From the NCBI GenBank assembly GCA_964016885.1, contig OZ024744.1, positions 23,296,798 to 23,360,797 of the forward strand: a stretch of DNA of 64,000 nt. Reading direction: 5' to 3'. Below the pieces are notes generated by a model. The model saw only the letters and a list, made by a program, of their open reading frames with translations, was not told the DNA's origin and searched no databases. Origin of the DNA: Eledone cirrhosa (taxonomy: Eukaryota; Mollusca; Cephalopoda; Octopoda; Eledonidae). Below are positions 39,800 through 52,919 of this stretch, in pieces (the first letter of the stretch is position 1; every line of letters begins with the position of its first letter). A program made the position numbers and the translations under genes.

Positions 39800-42700
39800 T
39801 AAAACGAGTTTTATCTTCAGATTCAACTGTTGTTAAAACGAGTTTATCTTAAGATTCAGCTGTTGTTAAAACGAATCAGTTCTTAAGATTCAACTGTTGT
39901 TAAAACGAGTTTTATTTGAAGATTCAACTGTTGTTAAAACGAGTCAGTTCTTAAGGTTGAACTGTTGATAAAACGAGTCAGTTCTTACGATTCAACTGTT
40001 GTTAAAACGAGTTTTATCTTAAGATTCAGCTGTTGTTAAAACGAGTCAGTTCTTAAGATTCAACTGTTGTTAAAACGAGTTTTATCTTAAGATTCAACTG
40101 TTGTTAAAACGAATCCGTTCTTAAGATTCAACTGTCGTTAAAACGAGTTTTATTTGAAGATTCAACTGTTGTTAAAATGAGACAGTTCTTAAGGTTGAAC
40201 TGTTGATAAAACGAGTCAGTTCTTAAGATTCAACTGTTGTTAAAACGAGTTTTATCTTAAGATTCAACTGTTATTAAAACCAGTCAGTTCTTAAGATTCA
40301 ACTGTTGTTAAAACGAGTTTTATCTTAAGATTCAACTGTTGTTAAAACGAGTTTTATCTTAAGATTCAACTGTTGTTAAAACGAGTTTTATTTGAAGATT
40401 CAACTGTTGTTAAAATGAGACAGTTCTTAAGGTTGAACTGTTGATAAAACGAGTCAGTTCTTAAGATTCAACTGTTGTTAAAACGAGTTTTGTCTTAAGA
40501 TTCAATTGTTGTTAAAACGAGTCAGTTCTTAAGATTCAACTGTTGTTAAAACGAGTTTTGTCTTAAGATTCAATTGTTGTTAACACGAGTCAGTTCTTAA
40601 GATTCAACTGTTGTTAATACGAGTTTTATCTTAAGATTCAATTGTTGTTAAAACGAGTCAGTTCATAAGATTCAACTGTTGTTAAAACGAGTTGTATCTT
40701 AAGATTCAGCTGTTGTTAAAACGAGTCAGTTCTTAAGATTCAAATGTTGTTAACACGAGTTTTATCTTAAGATTCAACTGTTGTTAAAACGAGTTTATCT
40801 AAAGATTCAGCTGTTGTTAAAACGAATCAGTTCTTAAGATTCAACTGTTGTTAAAACGAGTTTTATTTGAAGATTCAACTGTTGTTAAAATGAGTCAGTC
40901 CTTAAGGTTGAACTGTTGATAAAACGAGTCAGTTCTTAAGATTCAACTGTTGTTAAAACGAGTGTTATCTTAAGATTCAGCTGTTGTTAAAACGAGTCAG
41001 TTCTTAAGATTCAACTGTTGTTACAACGAGTTTTATCTTAAGATTCAACTGTTATTAAAACGAGTCAGTTCTTAAGATTCAACTGTTGTTAAAACGAGTT
41101 TTATCTTCAGATTCAACTGTTGTTAAAACGAGTTTATCTTAAGATTCAGCTGTTGTTAAAATGAATCAGTTCTTAAGATTCAACTGTTGTTAAAACGAGT
41201 TTTATTTGAAGATTCAACTGTTGTTAAAACGAGTCAGTTCTTAAGGTTGAACTGTTGATAAAACGAGTCAGTTCTTACGATTCAACTGTTGTTAAAACGA
41301 GTTTTATCTTAAGATTCAGCTGTTGTTAAAACGAGTCAGTTCTTAAGATTCAACTGTTGTTAAAACGAGTTTTATCTTAAGATTCAACTGTTGTTAAAAC
41401 GAATCCGTTCTTAAGATTCAACTGTCGTTAAAACGAGTTTTATTTGAAGATTCAACTGTTGTTAAAATGAGACAGTTCTTAAGGTTGAACTGTTGATAAA
41501 ACGAGTCAGTTCTTAAGATTCAACTGTTGTTAAAACGAGTTTTATCTTAAGATTCAACTGTTATTAAAACGAGTCAGTTCTTAAGATTCAACTGTTGTTA
41601 AAACGAGTTTTATCTTAAGATTCAACTGTTGTTAAAACGAGTTTTATCTTAAGATTCAACTGTTGTTAAAACGAGTTTTATTTGAAGATTCAACTGTTGT
41701 TAAAATGAGACAGTTCTTAAGGTTGAACTGTTGATAAAACGAGTCAGTTCTTAAGATTCAACTGTTGTTAAAACGAGTTTTGTCTTAAGATTCAATTGTT
41801 GTTAAAACGAGTCAGTTCTTAAGATTCAACTGTTGTTAAAACGAGTTTTGTCTTAAGATTCAATTGTTGTTAACACGAGTCAGTTCTTAAGATTCAACTG
41901 TTGTTAATACGAGTTTTATCTTAAGATTCAATTGTTGTTAAAACGAGTCAGTTCATAAGATTCAACTGTTGTTAAAACGAGTTATATCTTAAGATTCAGC
42001 TGTTGTTAAAACGAGTCAGTTCTTAAGATTCAAATGTTGTTAACACGAGTTTTATCTTAAGATTCAACTGTTGTTAAAACGATTTTATCTTAAGATTCAG
42101 CTGTTGTTAAAACGAATCAGTTCTTAAGATTCAACTGTTGTTAAAACGAGTTTTATTTGAAGATTCAACTGTTGTTAAAATGAGTCAGTTCTTAAGGTTG
42201 AACTGTTGATAAAGCGAGTCAGTGGTTAAGATTCAACTGTTGTTAAAACGAGTTTTATCTTAAGATTCAGCTGTTGTTAAAACGAGTCAGTTCTTAAGAT
42301 TCAACTGTTGTTAAAACGAGTTTTATCTTAAGATTCAACTGTTATTAAAACGAGTCAGTTCTTAAGATTCAACTGTTGTTAAAACGAGTTTATCTTAAGA
42401 TTCAACTGTTGTTAAAACGAGTTTATCTTAAGATTCAATTGTTGTTAAAACGAGTCAGTTCTTAAGATTCAACTGTTGTTAAAACGAGTTTTGTCTTAAG
42501 ATTCAATTGTTGTTAACACGGGTCAGTTCTTAAGATTCAACTGTTGTTAATACGAGTTTTATCTTAAGATTCAATTGTTGTTAAAACGAGTCAGTTCATA
42601 AGATTCAACTGTTGTTAAAACGAGTTATATCTTAAGATTCAGCTGTTGTTAAAACGAGTCAGTTCTTAAGATTCAAATGTTGTTAACACGAGTTTTATCT

Positions 42701-44150
42701 TAAGATTCAACTGTTGTTAAAACGAGTTTATCTAAAGATTCAGCTGTTGTTAAAACGAATCAGTCCTTAAGATTCAACTGTTGTTAAAACGAGTTTTATT
42801 TGAAGATTCAACTGTTGTTAAAATGAGTCAGTCCTTAAGGTTGAACTGTTGATAAAACGAGTCAGTTCTTAAGATTCAACTGTTGTTAAAACGAGTGTTA
42901 TCTTAAGATTCAGCTGTTGTTAAAACGAGTCAGTTCTTAAGATTCAACTGTTGTTACAACGAGTTTTATCTTAAGATTCAACTGTTATTAAAACGAGTCA
43001 GTTCTTAAGATTCAACTGTTGTTAAAACGAGTTTTATCTTCAGATTCAACTGTTGTTAAAACGAGTTTATCTTAAGATTCAGCTGTTGTTAAAACGAATC
43101 AGTTCTTAAGATTCAACTGTTGTTAAAACGAGTTTTAGTTGAAGATTCAACTGTTGTTAAAACGAGTCAGTTCTTAAGGTTGAACTGTTGATAAAACGAG
43201 TCAGTTCTTACGATTCAACTGTTGTTAAAACGAGTTTTATCTTAAGATTCAGCTGTTGTTAAAACGAGTCAGTTCTTAAGATTCAACTGTTGTTAAAACG
43301 AGTTTTATCTTAAGATTCAACTGTTGTTAAAACGAATCCGTTCCTAAGATTCAACTGTCGTTAAAACGAGTTTTATTTGAAGATTCAACTGTTGTTAAAA
43401 TGAGACAGTTCTTAAGGTTGAACTGTTGATAAAACGAGTCAGTTCTTAAGATTCAACTGTTGTTAAAACGAGTTTTATCTTAAGATTCAACTGTTATTAA
43501 AACGAGTCAGTTCTTAAGATTCAACTGTTGTTAAAACGAGTTCTATCTTAAGATTCAACTGTTGTTAAAACGAGTTTTATCTTAAGATTCAACTGTTGTT
43601 AAAACGAGTTTTATTTGAAGATTCAACTGTTGTTAAAATGAGACAGTTCTTAAGGTTGAACTGTTGATAAAACGAGTCAGTTCTTAAGATTCAACTGTTG
43701 TTAAAACGAGTTTTGTCTTAAGATTCAATTGTTGTTAAAACGAGTCAGTTCTTAAGATTCAACTGTTGTTAAAACGAGTTTTGTCTTAAGATTCAATTGT
43801 TGTTAACACGAGTCAGTTCTAAAGATTCAACTGTTGTTAATACGAGTTTTATCTTAAGATTCAATTGTTGTTAAAACGAGTCAGTTCATAAGATTCAACT
43901 GTTGTTAAAACGAGTTATATCTTAAGATTCAGCTGTTGTTAAAACGAGTCAGTTCTTAAGATTCAAATGTTGTTAACACGAGTTTTATCTTAAGATTCAA
44001 CTGTTGTTAAAACGATTTTATCTTAAGATTCAGCTGTTGTTAAAACGAATCAGTTCTTAAGATTCAACTGTTGTTAAAACGAGTTTTATTTGAAGATTCA
44101 ACTGTTGTTAAAATGAGTCAGTTCTTAAGGTTGAACTGTTGATAAAGCGA
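39800..44150 (+). repeat. Domain 5: 1,290/1,933-bp HOR region
   Basis: Markers recur at 1,290, 643 and 1,933 bp (1,290 + 643). gttcataag lies at 40,661, 41,951, 42,594 and 43,884. atcttcag monomers start at 39,811, 41,101 and 43,034. ttacaacgag lies at 41,021 and 42,954, gttttgtcttaag (its tgtctta) at 40,491, 41,781 and 43,714, and agtcagtggt at 42,217 and 44,150. The basic unit is thus a 38-monomer block of 1,290 bp, with an additional 643-bp (19-monomer) block making a 1,933-bp super-unit. Confidence 0.8.
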
Positions 44151-44932
44151 GTCAGTGGTTAAGATTCAACTGTTGTTAAAACGAGTTTTATCTTAAGATT
44201 CAGCTGTTGTTAAAACGAGTCAGTTCTTAAGATTCAACTGTTGTTAAAACGAGTTTTATCTTAAGATTCAACTGTTATTAAAACGAGTCAGTTCTTAAGA
44301 TTCAACTGTTGTTAAAAGGAGTTTATCTTAAGATTCAACTGTTGTTAAAACGAGTTTATCTTAAGATACAGTTGTTGTGAAAACGAATCAGTTCTTAAGA
44401 TTCAACTGTTGTTAAAACGAGTTTTATCTTAAGATTCAAGTGTTGTTAAAACGAGTGTTATCTTAAGATTTAACTGTTGTTAAATGAATCAGTTCTTATG
44501 ATTCAACTGTTGTTAAAAGGAGTTTTATTTGAAGATTCAACTGTTGTTAAAACGAGTCAGTTCTTAAGATTCAACCGTTGTTAAAACGCGTTTTATCTTA
44601 AGATTCAGCTGTTGTTAAAACGAGTCAGTTCTTAAGATTCAACTGTTGTTAAAACGAGTTTTATCTAAAGATTCAGCTGTTGTTAAAATGAGTCAGTTCT
44701 TAAGATTCAACTGTTGTTAAAACGAGTCAGTTCTTAAAATTCAACTGTTGTTAAAACGAGTTTTATTTGAAGATTCAACTGTTGTTAAAACGAGTCAGTT
44801 CTTAAGGTTGAACTGTTGATAAAACGAGTCAGTTCTTAAGATTCAACTGTTGTTAAAACGAGTTTTATCTTAAGATTCAGCTGTTGTTAAAACGAGTCAT
44901 TTCTTAAGATTCAGCTGTTGTTAAAACGAATC
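44151..44932 (+). repeat. Forward array up to the gap
   Basis: Ordinary monomers with the gtgttgttaa, aaatgaatcag and aacgcgtttt run seen at 38,741 and 39,046. The sequence stops inside a monomer, after aaaacgaatc, directly at the N run. No non-satellite sequence is visible at the edge. Confidence 0.85.
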
Positions 44933-45132
44933 NNNNNNNNNNNNNNNNNNNNNNNNNNNNNNNNNNNNNNNNNNNNNNNNNNNNNNNNNNNNNNNNNNNN
45001 NNNNNNNNNNNNNNNNNNNNNNNNNNNNNNNNNNNNNNNNNNNNNNNNNNNNNNNNNNNNNNNNNNNNNNNNNNNNNNNNNNNNNNNNNNNNNNNNNNNN
45101 NNNNNNNNNNNNNNNNNNNNNNNNNNNNNNNN
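44933..45132. other. Assembly gap, 200 N
   Basis: Exactly 200 N. A round number like this is usually a placeholder put in by scaffolding software or curation, so the true distance is unknown. Satellite sequence lies directly on both sides, on opposite strands. Any apparent open reading frame crossing this position (for example 44,904-45,146 or 44,918-45,160) consists mainly of unknown residues and is an artefact. Confidence 0.98.
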
Positions 45133-48100
45133 ACTCGTTTTATCAACAGTTCAACCTTAAGAACTGACTCATCTTAACAACAGTTGAATCTTCAAATAAA
45201 ACTCGTTTTAACAACAGTTGAATCTTAAGAACTGATTCGTTTTAACAACAGCTGAATCTTAAGATAAAACTCGTTTTAACAACAGTTGAATCTTAAGATA
45301 AAATTCGTTTTAAAAACAGTTGAATCTTAAGAACTGACTCGTTTTAACAACAGCAGAATCTTAAGATAAAACTCGTTTTAACAACAGTTGAATCTTAAGA
45401 ACTGACTCGTTTTATCAACAGTTCAACCTTAAGCACTGACTCGTTTTAACAACAGTTGCATCTTCAAATAAAACTCGTTTTAACAACAGTTGATTCTTCA
45501 GAACTGACTCATTTTAACAACAGTTGAATCTTAAGATAAAACTCGTTTTAACAACAGTTGAATCTTAAGAACTGACTCGTTTTAACAACGGCTGAATTTT
45601 AAGATAAACTCGTTTTAACAACAGTTGAATCTTAAGAACTGACTCGTTTTAACAACAGCTAAATCTTAAGATAAAACTCGTTTTAACAACAGTTGAATCT
45701 TAAGAACTGACTCGTTTTAACAACAGTTCAACCTTAAGAACTGACTCGTTTTAAGAACAGTTGAATCTTAAGATAAAACTCGTTTTAACAACAGTTGAAT
45801 CTTAAGAACTGACTCATTTTAACAACAGTTGAATCTTAAGAACTGATTCGTTTTAACAACAGTTGAATCTTCAGATAAAACTCGTTTTAACTACAGTTGA
45901 ATCTTAAGAACTGACTCGTTTTAACAACAGTTGAATCTTAAGAACTGACTCATTTTAACAACAGTTGAATCTTAAGAACTGATTCGTTTTAACAACAGTT
46001 GAATCTTAAGATAAAACTCGTTTTAACAACAGTTAAATCTTAAGAACTGACTCGTTTTAACAACAGCTGAATCTTAAGATAAAACTCGTTTTACAACAGT
46101 TGAATCTTCAAATAAAACTCGTTTTAACAACAGTTGAATCTTAAGAACTGATTCGTTTTAACAACAGCTGAATCTTAAGATAAAACTCGTTTTAACAACA
46201 GTTGAATCTTAAGATAAAATTCGTTTTAACAACAGTTGAATCTTAAGAACTGACTCGTTTTAACAACAGCTGAATCTTAAGATAAAACTCGTTTTAACAA
46301 CAGTTGAATCTTAAGAACTGACTCGTTTTATCAACAGTTCAACCTTAAGCACTGACTCGTTTTAACAACAGTTGAATCTTCAAATAAAACTCGTTTTAAC
46401 AACAGTCGATTCTTCAGAACTGACTCGTTTTAACAACAGTTGAATCTTAAGATAAAACTCGTTTTAACAACAGTTGAATCATAAGAACTGACTCATTTTA
46501 ACAACAGCTGAATCTTTAGATAAAACTCGTTTTAACAACAGTTGAATCTTAAGAACTGACTCGTTTTATCAACAGTTCAACCTTAAGAACTGACTCGTTT
46601 TAACAACAGTTGAATCCTCAAATAAAACTCGTTTTAACAACAGTTGAATCTTAAGAACTGACTCGTTTTAACAACAGTTGAATCCTAAGATAAAACTCGT
46701 TTTAACAACAGTTGAATCTTAAGAACTGACTCATTTTAACAACAGTTGAATCTTAAGAACTGATTCGTTTTAACAACAGTTGAATCTTAAGATAAAACTC
46801 GTTTTAACAACAGTTGAATCTTAAGAACTGACTCGTTTTAACAACAGCTGAATCTTAAGATAAAACTCGTTTTACAACAGTTGAATCTTAAGAACTGACT
46901 CGTTTTATCAACAGTTCAACCTTAAGAACTGACTCATCTTAACAACAGTTGAATCTTCAAATAAAACTCGTTTTAACAACAGTTGAATCTTAAGAACTGA
47001 TTCGTTTTAACAACAGCTGAATCTTAAGATAAAACTCGTTTTAACAACAGTTGAATCTTAAGATAAAATTCGTATTAACAACAGTTGAATCTTAAGAACT
47101 GACTCGTTTTAACAACAGCTGAATCTTAAGATAAAACTCGTTTTAACAACAGTTGAATCTTAAGAACTGACTCGTTTTATCAACAGTTCAACCTTAAGCA
47201 CTGACTCGTTTTAACAACAGTTGAATCTTCAAATAAAACTCGTTTTAACAACAGTTGATTCTTCAGAACTGACTCGTTTTAACAACAGATGAATCTTAAG
47301 ATAAATCTCGTTTTAACAACAGTTGAATCTTAAGAACTGACTCATTTTAACAACAGCTGAATCTGTAGATAAAACTCGTTTTAACAACAGTTGAATCTTA
47401 AGAACTGACTCGTTTTATCAACAGTTCAACCTTAAGAACTGACTCGTTTTAACAACAGTTGAATCCTCAAATAAAACTCGTTTTAACAACAGTTGAATCT
47501 TAAGAACTGACTCATTTTAACAACAGTTGAATCTTAAGATAAAACTCGTTTTAACAACAGTTGAATCTTAAGAACTGACTCGTTTTAACAACGGCTGAAT
47601 TTTAAGATAAACTCGTTTTAACAACAGTTGAATCTTAAGAACTGACTCGTTTTAACAACAGCTAAATCTTAAGATAAAACTCGTTTTACAACAGTTGAAT
47701 CTTAAGAACTGACTCGTTTTATCAACAGTTCAACCTTAAGAACTGACTCATCTTAACAACAGTTGAATCTTCAAATAAAATTCGTTTTAACAACAGTTGA
47801 ATCTTAAGAACTGACTCGTTTTAACAACAGTTGAATCTTAAGATAAAACTCGTTTTAACAACAGTTGAATCTTAAGAACTGACTCATTTTAACAACAGCT
47901 GAATCTTAAGATAAATCTCGTTTTAACAACAGTTGAATCTTAAGATAAAATTCGTTTTAACAACAGTTGAATCTTAAGAACTGACTCGTTTTAACAACAG
48001 CTGAATCTTAAGATAAAACTCGTTTTAACAACAGTTGAATCTTAAGAACTGACTCGTTTTATCAACAGTTCAACCTTAAGCACTGACTCGTTTTAACAAC

Positions 48101-48504
48101 AGTTGAATCTTCAAATAAAACTCGTTTTAACAACAGTTGATTCTTCAGAACTGACTCGTTTTAACAACAGTTGAATCTTAAGATAAAACTCGTTTTAACA
48201 ACAGTTGAATCTTAAGAACTGACTCATTCTAACAACAGCTGAATCTTTAGATAAAACTCGTTTTAACAACAGTTGAATCTTAAGAACTGACTCGTTTTAT
48301 CAACAGTTCAACCTTAAGAACTGACTCGTTTTAACAACAGTTGAATCCTCAAATAAAACTCGTTTTAACAACAGTTGAATCTTAAGAACTGACTCGTTTT
48401 AACAACAGTTGAATCTTAAGATAAAACTCGTTTTAACAACAGTTGAATCTTAAGAACTGACTCATTTTAACAACAGTTGAATCTTAAGAACTGATTCGTT
48501 TTAA

Positions 48505-49273
48505 CAACAGTTGAATCTTAAGAACTGACTCGTTTTAACAACGGCTGAATTTTAAGATAAACTCGTTTTAACAACAGTTGAATCTTAAGAACTGACTCGT
48601 TTTAACAACAGCTAAATCTTAAGATAAAACTCGTTTTAACAACAGTTGAATCTTAAGAACTGACTCGTTTTATCAACAGTTCAACCTTAAGAACTGACTC
48701 ATTTTAACAACAGTTGAATCTTAAGATAAAACTCGTTTTAACAACAGTTGAATCTTAAGAACTGACTCGTTTTAACAACGGCTGAATTTTAATATAAACT
48801 CGTTTTAACAACAGTTGAATCTTAAGAACTGACTCGTTTTAACAACGGCTGAATTTTAAGATAAACTCGTTTTAACAACAGTTGAATCTTAAGAACTGAT
48901 TCGTTTTAACAACAGCTGAATCTTAAGATAAATCTCGTTTTAACAACAGTTGAATCTTAAGGTAAAATTCGTTTTAACAACAGTTGAATCTTAAGAACTG
49001 ACTCGTTTTAACAACAGTTGAATCTTAAGATAAAACTCGTTTTAACAACAGTTGAATCTTAAGAACTGACTCATTTTAACAACAGTTGAATCTTAAGATA
49101 AAACTCGTTTTAACAACAGTTGAATCTTAAGAACTGACTCGTTTTATCAACAGTTCAACCTTAAGAACTGACTCGTTTTAACAACAGTTGAATCCTCAAA
49201 TAAAACTCGTTTTAACAACAGTTGAATCTTAAGAACTGACTCGTTTTAACAACAGTTGAATCTTAAGATAAAA
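48505..49273 (-). repeat. Segment repeated at 1,458 bp, copy 1
   Basis: The order aacggctgaatttt twice, then ggtaaaattcg (48,961), recurs 1,458 bp downstream (50,419). This copy has ttttaatataaac near 48,790 where its partner has ttttaagataaac. It ends where gttttacaacag here meets gttttaacaacag in the other copy. Confidence 0.72.
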
Positions 49274-50155
49274 CTCGTTTTACAACAGTTGAATCTTAAG
49301 AACTGACTCGTTTTATCAACAGTTCAACCTTAAGAACTGACTCATCTTAACAACAGTTGAATCTTCAAATAAAACTCGTTTTAACAACAGTTGAATCTTA
49401 AGAACTGATTCGTTTTAACAACAGCTGAATCTTAAGATAAAACTCGTTTTAACAACAGTTGAATCTTAAGATAAAATTCGTTTTAAAAACAGTTGAATCT
49501 TAAGAACTGACTCGTTTTAACAACAGCAGAATCTTAAGATAAAACTCGTTTTAACAACAGTTGAATCTTAAGAACTGACTCGTTTTATCAACAGTTCAAC
49601 CTTAAGCACTGACTCGTTTTAACAACAGTTGCATCTTCAAATAAAACTCGTTTTAACAACAGTTGATTCTTCAGAACTGACTCGTTTTAACAACAGTTGA
49701 ATCTTAAGATAAAACTCGTTTTAACAACAGTTGAATCTTAAGAACTGACTCATTTTAACAACAGCTGAATCTCTAGATAAAACTCGTTTTAACAACAGTT
49801 GAATATTTAGAACTGACTCGTTTTCTCAACAGTTCAACCTTAAGAACTGACTCGTTTTAACAACAGTTGAATCCTCAAATAAAACTCGTTTTAACAACAG
49901 TTGAATCTTAAGAACTGACTCATTTTAACAACAGTTGAATCTTAAGATAAAACTCGTTTTAACAACAGTTGAATCTTAAGAACTGACTCGTTTTAACAAC
50001 GGCTGAATTTTAAGATAAACTCGTTTTAACAACAGTTGAATCTTAAGAACTGACTCGTTTTAACAACAGCTAAATCTTAAGATAAAACTCGTTTTAACAA
50101 CAGTTGAATCTTAAGAACTGACTCGTTTTATCAACAGTTCAACCTTAAGAACTGA
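49256..50155 (-). repeat. Segment repeated at 1,628 bp, copy 1
   Basis: Carries gttttacaacag, cgttttaaaaacag (49,479), gttgcatcttc (49,628) and ttttctcaac (49,821) in the same order as at 50,884 onward. Private changes here include gaatctctagat and gaatatttag near 49,770-49,805. A third copy of the first part starts just after the gap, at about 45,133-45,500. Confidence 0.74.
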
Positions 50156-50731
50156 CTCATTTTAACAACAGTTGAATCTTAAGATAAAACTCGTTTTAAC
50201 AACAGTTGAATCTTAAGAACTGACTCGTTTTAACAACGGCTGAATTTTAAGATAAACTCGTTTTAACAACAGTTGAATCTTAAGAACTGACTCGTTTTAA
50301 CAACGGCTGAATTTTAAGATAAACTCGTTTTAACAACAGTTGAATCTTAAGAACTGATTCGTTTTAACAACAGCTGAATCTTAAGATAAATCTCGTTTTA
50401 ACAACAGTTGAATCTTAAGGTAAAATTCGTTTTAACAACAGTTGAATCTTAAGAACTGACTCGTTTTAACAACAGTTGAATCTTAAGATAAAACTCGTTT
50501 TAACAACAGTTGAATCTTAAGAACTGACTCATTTTAACAACAGTTGAATCTTAAGATAAAACTCGTTTTAACAACAGTTGAATCTTAAGAACTGACTCGT
50601 TTTATCAACAGTTCAACCTTAAGAACTGACTCGTTTTAACAACAGTTGAATCCTCAAATAAAACTCGTTTTAACAACAGTTGAATCTTAAGAACTGACTC
50701 GTTTTAACAACAGTTGAATCTTAAGATAAAA
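49963..50731 (-). repeat. Segment repeated at 1,458 bp, copy 2
   Basis: Partner of 48,505-49,273. It lies across the end of the first 1,628-bp-spaced segment, so the two duplications are nested or overlapping. Confidence 0.72.
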
Positions 50732-50883
50732 CTCGTTTTAACAACAGTTGAATCTTAAGAACTGACTCATTTTAACAACAGTTGAATCTTAAGAACTGAT
50801 TCGTTTTAACAACAGTTGAATCTTCAGATAAAACTCGTTTTAACAACAGTTGAATCTTAAGAACTGACTCGTTTTAACAACAG

Positions 50884-51783
50884 CTGAATCTTAAGATAAA
50901 ACTCGTTTTACAACAGTTGAATCTTAAGAACTGACTCGTTTTATCAACAGTTCAACCTTAAGAACTGACTCATCTTAACAACAGTTGAATCTTCAAATAA
51001 AACTCGTTTTAACAACAGTTGAATCTTAAGAACTGATTCGTTTTAACAACAGCTGAATCTTAAGATAAAACTCGTTTTAACAACAGTTGAATCTTAAGAT
51101 AAAATTCGTTTTAAAAACAGTTGAATCTTAAGAACTGACTCGTTTTAACAACAGCAGAATCTTAAGATAAAACTCGTTTTAACAACAGTTGAATCTTAAG
51201 AACTGACTCGTTTTATCAACAGTTCAACCTTAAGCACTGACTCGTTTTAACAACAGTTGCATCTTCAAATAAAACTCGTTTTAACAACAGTTGATTCTTC
51301 AGAACTGACTCGTTTTAACAACAGTTGAATCTTAAGATAAAACTCGTTTTAACAACAGTTGAATCTTAAGAACTGACTCATTTTAACAACAGCTGAATCT
51401 TAAGATAAAACTCGTTTTAACAACAGTTGAATCTTAAGAACTGACTCGTTTTCTCAACAGTTCAACCTTAAGAACTGACTCGTTTTAACAACAGTTGAAT
51501 CCTCAAATAAAACTCGTTTTAACAACAGTTGAATCTTAAGAACTGACTCATTTTAACAACAGTTGAATCTTAAGATAAAACTCGTTTTAACAACAGTTGA
51601 ATCTTAAGAACTGACTCGTTTTAACAACGGCTGAATTTTAAGATAAACTCGTTTTAACAACAGTTGAATCTTAAGAACTGACTCGTTTTAACAACAGCTA
51701 AATCTTAAGATAAAACTCGTTTTAACAACAGTTGAATCTTAAGAACTGACTCGTTTTATCAACAGTTCAACCTTAAGAACTGA
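50884..51783 (-). repeat. Segment repeated at 1,628 bp, copy 2
   Basis: Partner of 49,256-50,155: cgttttaaaaacag at 51,107, gttgcatcttc at 51,256 and ttttctcaac at 51,449. The copies part near 51,783, where this one has gactcatcttaac and the other gactcattttaac. Confidence 0.74.
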
Positions 51784-52919
51784 CTCATCTTAACAACAGT
51801 TGAATCTTCAAATAAAATTCGTTTTAACAACAGTTGAATCTTAAGAACTGATTCGTTTTAACAACAGCTGAATCTTAAGATAAATCTCGTTTTAACAACA
51901 GTTGAATCTTAAGATAAAATTCGTTTTAACAACAGTTGAATCTTAAGAACTGACTCGTTTTAACAACAGTTGAATCTTAAGATAAAACTCGTTTTAACAA
52001 CAGTTGAATCTTAAGAACTGACTCATTTTAACAACAGTTGAATCTTAAGATAAAACTCGTTTTAACAACAGTTGAATCTTAAGAACTGACTCGTTTTATC
52101 AACAGTTCAACCTTAGGCACTGACTCGTTTTAACAACAGTTGAATCTTCAAATAAAACTCGTTTTAACAACAGTTGATTCTTCAGAACTGACTCGTTTTA
52201 ACAACAGTTGAATCTTAAGATAAAACTCGTTTTAACAACAGTTGAATCTTAAGAACTGACTCATTTTAACAACAGCTGAATCTTTAGATAAAACTCGTTT
52301 TAACAACAGTTGAATCTTAAGAACTGACTCGTTTTATCAACAGTTCAACCTTAAGAACTGACTCGTTTTAACAACAGTTGAATCCTCAAATAAAACTCGT
52401 TTTAACAACAGTTGAATCTTAAGAACTGACTCATTTTAACAACAGTTGAATCTTAAGATAAAACTCGTTTTAACAAGAGTTGAATCTTAAGAACTGACTC
52501 GTTTTAACAACGGCTGAATTTTAAGATAAACTCGTTTTAACAACAGTTGAATCTTAAGAACTGACTCGTTTTAACAACTGCTAAATCTTAAGATAAAACT
52601 CGTTTTAACAACAGTTGAATCTTAAGAACTGACTCGTTTTATCAACAGTTCAACCTTAAGAACTGACTCATCTTAACAACAGTTGAATCTTCAAATAAAA
52701 TTCGTTTTAACAACAGTTGAATCTTAAGAACTGACTCGTTTTAACAACAGTTGAATCTTAAGATAAAACTCGTTTTAACAACAGTTGAATCTTAAGAACT
52801 GACTCATTTTAACAACAGCTGAATCTTAAGATAAAACTCGTTTTAACAACAGTTGAATCTTAAGATAAAATTCGTTTTAACAACAGTTGAATCTTAAGAA
52901 CTGACTCGTTTTAACAACA

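Larger units (their letters stand above)
1..44932 (+). repeat. 34-bp satellite array, forward orientation
   Basis: Continuous head-to-tail tandem array of a 34-bp monomer. The head gattcaactgttgttaaaac is followed by one of three main tails: gagttttatcttaa (A), gagtcagttcttaa (B) or gagttttatttgaa (C). A variant head (D) begins ggttgaactg and carries ttgataaaac. Common point variants are cagctg for caactg, and aatgag or aacgaa for aacgag. Monomers of 32 or 33 bp also recur, for example gttgttaaacg and gttgtaaaacg. GC is about 26% for an A monomer and 32% for a B monomer. TAA occurs at two places per monomer and the 34-bp period shifts frame by one each time, so no long reading frame survives. 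I saw no non-satellite insertion. The array is cut by the window start and by the N gap. Its family is not recognised. Confidence 0.97.

Noticed and set aside
44904..45160. Two overlapping 80-codon open reading frames, one on each strand
   Set aside because: They span the 200-N gap. All but a few residues at each end are unknown, and the known ends are satellite sequence. They exist only because N codons are not counted as stops.
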